Shown piece by piece: positions 7,489 through 10,397 of a stretch of 10,397 bases of DNA; position 1 is the stretch's first letter; the number at the start of each line of letters is the position of its first letter. Source of the DNA: DATLXU01 sp035575515 (GTDB lineage: Bacteria > Acidobacteriota > Blastocatellia > UBA7656). Below the pieces are notes generated by a model that searched no databases, was not told the origin of the DNA, and was given only the letters and a program-made list of their open reading frames with translations. A program made the position numbers and the translations under genes. The DNA is taken from the NCBI GenBank assembly GCA_035575515.1, contig DATLXU010000094.1, forward strand, positions 1 through 10,397. The letters are read 5' to 3'.

Positions 7489-8469
7489 CTCTTTGGATTT
7501 CTTCACTTCAGCCGTGAGCGCAGGGACTATTTCAAACAAATCGCCGACGATGCCGTAATCGGCGATGTCGAAAATCGGCGCTTCCGGGTCTTTGTTGATT
7601 GCAACAATCGTCTGCGAGTTCTTCATTCCGACGACGTGCTGAATCGCGCCTGAAATACCTACGGCGAGATAGAGCTTCGGCGCGACCGTCTGGCCGCTGC
7701 TTCCGATCTGGCGATCCATAGGCAGCCACTCGTTGTCGCATATCGGGCGCGACGCGGCAATCTCTGCGCCTAGGGCTTTGGCAAGCTCTTCGATGATTGC
7801 CAGGTTCTCCTGACTCTTGATGCCGCGCCCGACGGCAACAATCAGCGGAGCTTGCGACAGATCAACGGCCTGCTTCGCTTCCTGAAACTTCTCTTCCGGT
7901 TGAGTGCGAATCTCGACGCTGCTCATGTCAACGGCGAGCGCCTCGACTGCGGCCTGACCGGCTTCGGCTTTGTCGCCGCGATAAGAGCCTGCCTGAAACG
8001 AAGCAAAGACGGGCGGAGCGGCGGTCACGCGAACGTCAGTGTTAATTTTGCCCTGAAAGATTTGCCGCGTGAACACGATGTCGCCGCCGTCCGCGCGATA
8101 GCTGATGCAGTCTGTCACAAACGTCTTGCCTAGGGCGGCTGCGAGCTTCGGCGCGAAGTCGCGAACTTGATAAGTATGACTCAGGATGACGTATTGCGGG
8201 TCGAGCTTTTCAACGACCTGCTTGAGCGCGCCGACATAACCGCCTGGCGTGTACTCTTTGAGCTTGTCGTCCTCGACTGTGTAAACGACTTCGAGCTTCT
8301 TGCCCGCGATTTCAGACGCTACGTTTGACACGCCGCTTCCGAGCACGACGGCTGAAACTTTTTGGCCGGTTTCGGCGGCGATTCCCTGCGCTGCGACAAT
8401 CGCTTCAAGCGACGTGCGATTGAGCGCGCCGTCACGTTGCTCTATGAAAACTAAGATTCCTTCGCTCAT
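7480..8469 (-). CDS. etfA: Electron transfer flavoprotein, alpha subunit
   Basis: EtfA binds the redox-active FAD and, with EtfB, carries electrons from acyl-CoA and other dehydrogenases to ETF-QO. The protein has 329 residues, usual for the family. The N-terminal alpha/beta domain starts MSEGILVFIEQRDGALNRTS. The C-terminal FAD domain shows VGRGIKSQENL (213-223), SRPICDNEWLPMDRQIGSSG (240-259), the signature LYLAVGISGAIQHVVGMKNS (266-285) and INKDPEAPIFDIADYGIVGD (291-310). All key FAD-contact stretches look intact. The ATG is preceded by AAAGGGGGATC, a good Shine-Dalgarno sequence close to the start. The gene follows etfB after 123 nt of repeat-filled spacer. Its final codons, Asn-Gln-stop, lie inside the outer arm of the downstream repeat, so the present C-terminus may have been shaped by that repeat. 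Confidence 0.97.
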   Translation of the reverse strand: MSEGILVFIEQRDGALNRTSLEAIVAAQGIAAETGQKVSAVVLGSGVSNVASEIAGKKLEVVYTVEDDKLKEYTPGGYVGALKQVVEKLDPQYVILSHTYQVRDFAPKLAAALGKTFVTDCISYRADGGDIVFTRQIFQGKINTDVRVTAAPPVFASFQAGSYRGDKAEAGQAAVEALAVDMSSVEIRTQPEEKFQEAKQAVDLSQAPLIVAVGRGIKSQENLAIIEELAKALGAEIAASRPICDNEWLPMDRQIGSSGQTVAPKLYLAVGISGAIQHVVGMKNSQTIVAINKDPEAPIFDIADYGIVGDLFEIVPALTAEVKKSKENQ

Positions 8470-8481
8470 GATCCCCCTTTC

Positions 8482-8594
8482 GATTGCGGATTTCGGATTG
8501 CGGAATGCGGATCAAAATATTTCTGTTATTGCATATGATTTGATCCCAAATCATCAATCTCAAATCTGCAATCCGAAATCCACAATCCGCAATC
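8482..8594 (-). repeat. Inverted pair of GATTNNN heptamer arrays filling the etfB/etfA junction
   Basis: The left array reads on the plus strand as five heptamers (8482-8516): GATTGCG, GATTTCG, GATTGCG, GAATGCG, GATCAAA. The right array reads on the minus strand as eight heptamers (8594-8539), from GATTGCG and GATTGTG to GATTTGG and again GATCAAA. The phase never slips. The innermost GATCAAA units are perfect inverses around a 22-nt loop (8517-8538). The outer GATTGCGGATT (8482-8492) is the inverse of AATCCGCAATC (8584-8594). In mRNA this would fold into a long imperfect hairpin. The right array overlaps the etfB stop TGA by two bases. The left array ends 12 nt before the etfA ATG, leaving the Shine-Dalgarno sequence unpaired. 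Confidence 0.9.
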
Positions 8595-9375
8595 AGATGA
8601 CTCTCGCGTCGAAGCGCAGCTTTTCGACCAGTTTCGCCGCGACTTCGGCGGGCTTGCCTTCGATGAATTCCGTCTGCTTGGCTTTTTCGGGCAGGTACGC
8701 GCGCTCAATGACCTGCTGCGGTTTCAGGTCGTCAGCCGTCAGCCCTAAATCAGCGGCTTTGACTTCGCGAATCTCTTTTTTCTTCGCGGCCATGATGCCC
8801 TTGAGCGTCGCGTAACGAAGCTGATTGATGCCCGATTGAATCGTCAGCAGCGCAGGCATAGGCACGCGCACCCACTGAAACCAGCCCGACTCAAGCTCGC
8901 GCTTCACCCTCACGCCGCCCTCTTCCGGCTGAACTTCCATCACGATGGTCGCCGACGGAAGGCCCAACTGCTCGGCGATGATGAGACCGACCTGCGCATA
9001 GCCGTAATCGTCCGATTGAAGCCCTGTGAAGATTAGATCGAACTTCTCGTTCTTGAGCGCAGCGGCTATGGCTTTCGCAATCGAAGCCGCGTCGGTTGCG
9101 TTGTCGAAGATAGGATCGAACAGGTGAATGGCACGGTCTGCGCCTTTCGCGAGCGCCTCTTTGATTGACTGGCGAACGCGCTCAGGGCCGAGCGATACGA
9201 CGATGACTTCGCCGCCGTGTTTCTCTTTCTGGCGCAATGCCTCTTCGAGCGCATAGGCATCGGCCTCGCTCATCTCGTAGCTGAGGTCGCGCTCGTCAAT
9301 CCAACGGCCATCGGGCGCGATTCTCAGGATTGAGTCCTTCTTGGGAACCTGCTTCAAACAAACGACAATGTTCAT
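8593..9375 (-). CDS. etfB: Electron transfer flavoprotein, beta subunit
   Basis: EtfB pairs with EtfA to form the cytoplasmic ETF heterodimer. It normally holds AMP as a structural ligand, or a second FAD in bifurcating types. The 260-residue length is typical. It starts MNIVVCLKQVPKKDSILRIA, preceded by AGAGGA at 5 nt spacing. DNATDAASIAKAIAAAL (91-107) and FTGLQSDDYGYAQVGLIIAE (116-135) form the nucleotide-binding part. The family signature is clear: VKRELESGWFQWV (157-169), PALLTIQSGINQLRYATLKG (174-193), IMAAKKKEI (194-202), including the recognition-loop region that contacts client dehydrogenases. The SDDYGYAQVG loop differs from the DDDxNQTG form of classical mitochondrial-type ETF. A fused ETF-QO downstream argues for simple quinone-directed electron flow. 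The stop TGA is shared with the downstream heptamer array. Confidence 0.97.
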   Translation of the reverse strand: MNIVVCLKQVPKKDSILRIAPDGRWIDERDLSYEMSEADAYALEEALRQKEKHGGEVIVVSLGPERVRQSIKEALAKGADRAIHLFDPIFDNATDAASIAKAIAAALKNEKFDLIFTGLQSDDYGYAQVGLIIAEQLGLPSATIVMEVQPEEGGVRVKRELESGWFQWVRVPMPALLTIQSGINQLRYATLKGIMAAKKKEIREVKAADLGLTADDLKPQQVIERAYLPEKAKQTEFIEGKPAEVAAKLVEKLRFDARVI

Positions 9376-9397
9376 GTTTATCCTCTATGAATGCTGT

Positions 9398-9486
9398 GGG
9401 GGCAGGGCCTGTCCCTGCCCGAATTGTGCGAAGCACAATGGACATCATCGCGCGTTGCGCGATTCGGGCAGCCACGGGGGCTGCCC
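9398..9486. repeat. Cluster of perfect hairpins with nested outer arms upstream of etfB
   Basis: Four perfect inverted repeats lie in a row: GGGCAGGG/CCCTGCCC (9400-9420, 5-nt loop), ATTGTGC/GCACAAT (9423-9439, 3-nt loop), ATCGCGC/GCGCGAT (9447-9463, 3-nt loop) and GGGCAGCC/GGCTGCCC (9466-9486, 5-nt loop). In addition CTGCCCGAAT (9415-9424) is the perfect inverse of ATTCGGGCAG (9462-9471). The inner two hairpins can therefore sit as branches on an outer stem that competes with hairpins 1 and 4. No T-run follows on either strand, so it is not a classic terminator. It starts 22 nt before the etfB ATG and lies in the 155-nt fabF-etfB spacer. It looks like a REP/MITE-type palindromic insertion. 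A TACAAT hexamer (minus strand, 9508-9503) lies upstream but lacks a good -35 box. Confidence 0.85.
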
Positions 9487-9530
9487 ATACGACACAACCT
9501 GCATTGTAGACACTTACCAGCGTGAGAGAT

Positions 9531-10397
9531 TTACTTTTCGCCTTCGTACCGCTTCATCAGCAGCGCGGCGTTTGTCCCGCCGAAGCCGAACGAATTCGAC
9601 AGCGCGTACTTGACATCCGCGCGCCGAGCCGTGTTCGGCACATAATCGAGGTCGCACTCTGGATCGGGCTTCTCGTAATTTGCCGTCGGCGGCAACACCT
9701 GATCGCGAAGCGCGAGAGCGATTATCCCTGCTTCGACGCCTCCGGCAGCGCCAAGCAAATGGCCCATCATTGACTTCGTAGAGCTTACGGGTATCGAATA
9801 GGCCGAGTCGCCGAAGACCCGCTTGATGGCCATCGTTTCGAGCTTGTCGTTGTAAAAAGTCGAAGTGCCATGCGCGTTGATGTAATCAACTTCGTGCGGC
9901 TCGATGCCCGCGTCCTTAATAGCGTTCATCATAACGCGAACCGCGCCGTCGCCGTCTTCCGAAGGCTGCGTGATGTGAAATGCGTCGCTCGACATTCCAT
10001 AACCAACGACTTCGGCGTAAATCTTCGCGCCGCGACGGCGAGCGTGCTCAAGCTCTTCAAGAATCAGTATCCCTGCGCCTTCGCCAATCACGAATCCATC
10101 GCGGTCAGCATCGAACGGGCGACTGGCGCGCTCAGGCTCGTCGTTGCGCGTTGAAAGCGCGCGCATCGCAGCGAAACCTCCGACTCCCATGGGCGTGATT
10201 GCCGCTTCTGCGCCGCCGCACAGCATCGCGTCGGCGTCGCCGCGCTCAATTATCTTGAAGCTGTCGCCAACGGCGTGCGCACCCGTCGAGCAGGCGGTGC
10301 AGGTAGCCGAGTTCGGTCCCTTCATGCCGAAGCGAATCGAAACCTGCCCTGCGGCGAGATTGACTATCGCGGCGGGGATAAAGAAGGGCGATATTTT
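9531..10397 (-). CDS. fabF: 3-oxoacyl-[ACP] synthase II, 5' end outside window
   Basis: FabF condenses malonyl-ACP with acyl-ACP in fatty acid elongation in the cytoplasm. The window holds 288 C-terminal residues. The frame continues open to the right edge, beginning KISPFFIPAAIVNLAAGQ. The catalytic set is complete: Cys36 in TACSTGAHA (codon 10292-10290), His176 in NAHGTST, Lys208 and His213 in SSTKSMMGHLLGAAG. Their spacing (140, 172 and 177 residues after Cys) equals that of E. coli FabF Cys163, His303, Lys335 and His340, so about 127 residues are missing to the right. Other conserved stretches are FDADRDGFVIGEGAG (95-109) and SNSFGFGGTNAALL (267-280). The ATG at 10325 is an internal Met, not the start. 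No intrinsic terminator is visible after it; the hairpin cluster follows instead, so co-transcription with etfB is undecided. Confidence 0.97.
   Translation of the reverse strand, partial: KISPFFIPAAIVNLAAGQVSIRFGMKGPNSATCTACSTGAHAVGDSFKIIERGDADAMLCGGAEAAITPMGVGGFAAMRALSTRNDEPERASRPFDADRDGFVIGEGAGILILEELEHARRRGAKIYAEVVGYGMSSDAFHITQPSEDGDGAVRVMMNAIKDAGIEPHEVDYINAHGTSTFYNDKLETMAIKRVFGDSAYSIPVSSTKSMMGHLLGAAGGVEAGIIALALRDQVLPPTANYEKPDPECDLDYVPNTARRADVKYALSNSFGFGGTNAALLMKRYEGEK

Noticed and set aside
7389..8594. Heptamer arrays as a small CRISPR array
   Set aside because: Units are 7 bp with no unique spacers of 25-45 bp, the arrays face each other, and no cas genes are present.
5709..9375. Reading the etf block as a FixABCX electron-bifurcating system
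   Set aside because: FixC and FixX are separate proteins in that system. Here the flavin and ferredoxin parts are fused in one mitochondrial-type ETF-QO with the usual C-terminal ending.
9398..9486. Hairpin cluster as the intrinsic terminator of fabF
   Set aside because: Stems are strong, but no T-tract follows any of them on the minus strand. It could still cause pausing or affect RNA stability.

Overview
All recognisable genes lie on the minus strand and are read from right to left. In transcription order they are: the C-terminal part of a FabF-type ketoacyl-ACP synthase (cut by the right edge), etfB, etfA, a fused ETF-quinone oxidoreductase, a small lipoprotein, a LysR-type regulator, and the N-terminal 1146 codons of a secreted BIG2/YD-repeat (RHS-type) protein that runs off the left edge. 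The mix suggests a Gram-negative heterotroph that oxidises fatty or amino acids by respiration. Large secreted YD-repeat proteins and intergenic heptamer/palindromic repeats would fit Acidobacteriota (Blastocatellia-like), but that placement is a low-confidence inference.

Right part (5709-10397): the three etf genes are an electron-transfer module. EtfB and EtfA form the soluble flavoprotein that accepts electrons from acyl-CoA and related dehydrogenases. ETF-QO, with an FAD domain and a C-terminal [4Fe-4S] domain in one chain, passes them to the membrane quinone pool. FabF just upstream belongs to the opposite pathway, fatty acid elongation.

The most unusual feature is what fills the three spacers of this block. 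The fabF-etfB spacer holds a nested set of perfect hairpins. The etfB-etfA spacer holds two arrays of a GATTNNN heptamer facing each other. The etfA-ETF-QO spacer holds two shorter arrays of a CAGNNGN heptamer facing each other. In the last two, the outermost repeat unit overlaps the stop codon of the upstream gene. In the last one, the other arm ends at the base before the likely ATG of the next gene.

Middle part (4719-5708): the lipoprotein gene is a self-contained unit with a near-consensus sigma70-type promoter, a leader of about 130 nt and a strong intrinsic terminator. LysR follows with its own short promoter region.

Left part (1-3791): a 352-base spacer with one plausible promoter leads to the YD-repeat gene. 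It starts at a GTG with a good Shine-Dalgarno sequence and encodes a Sec signal peptide, a BIG2 domain and YD repeats. Its C-terminal end, where any toxin or effector domain would be, lies outside the window. No CRISPR array, tRNA, rRNA, integrase or transposase gene was seen.
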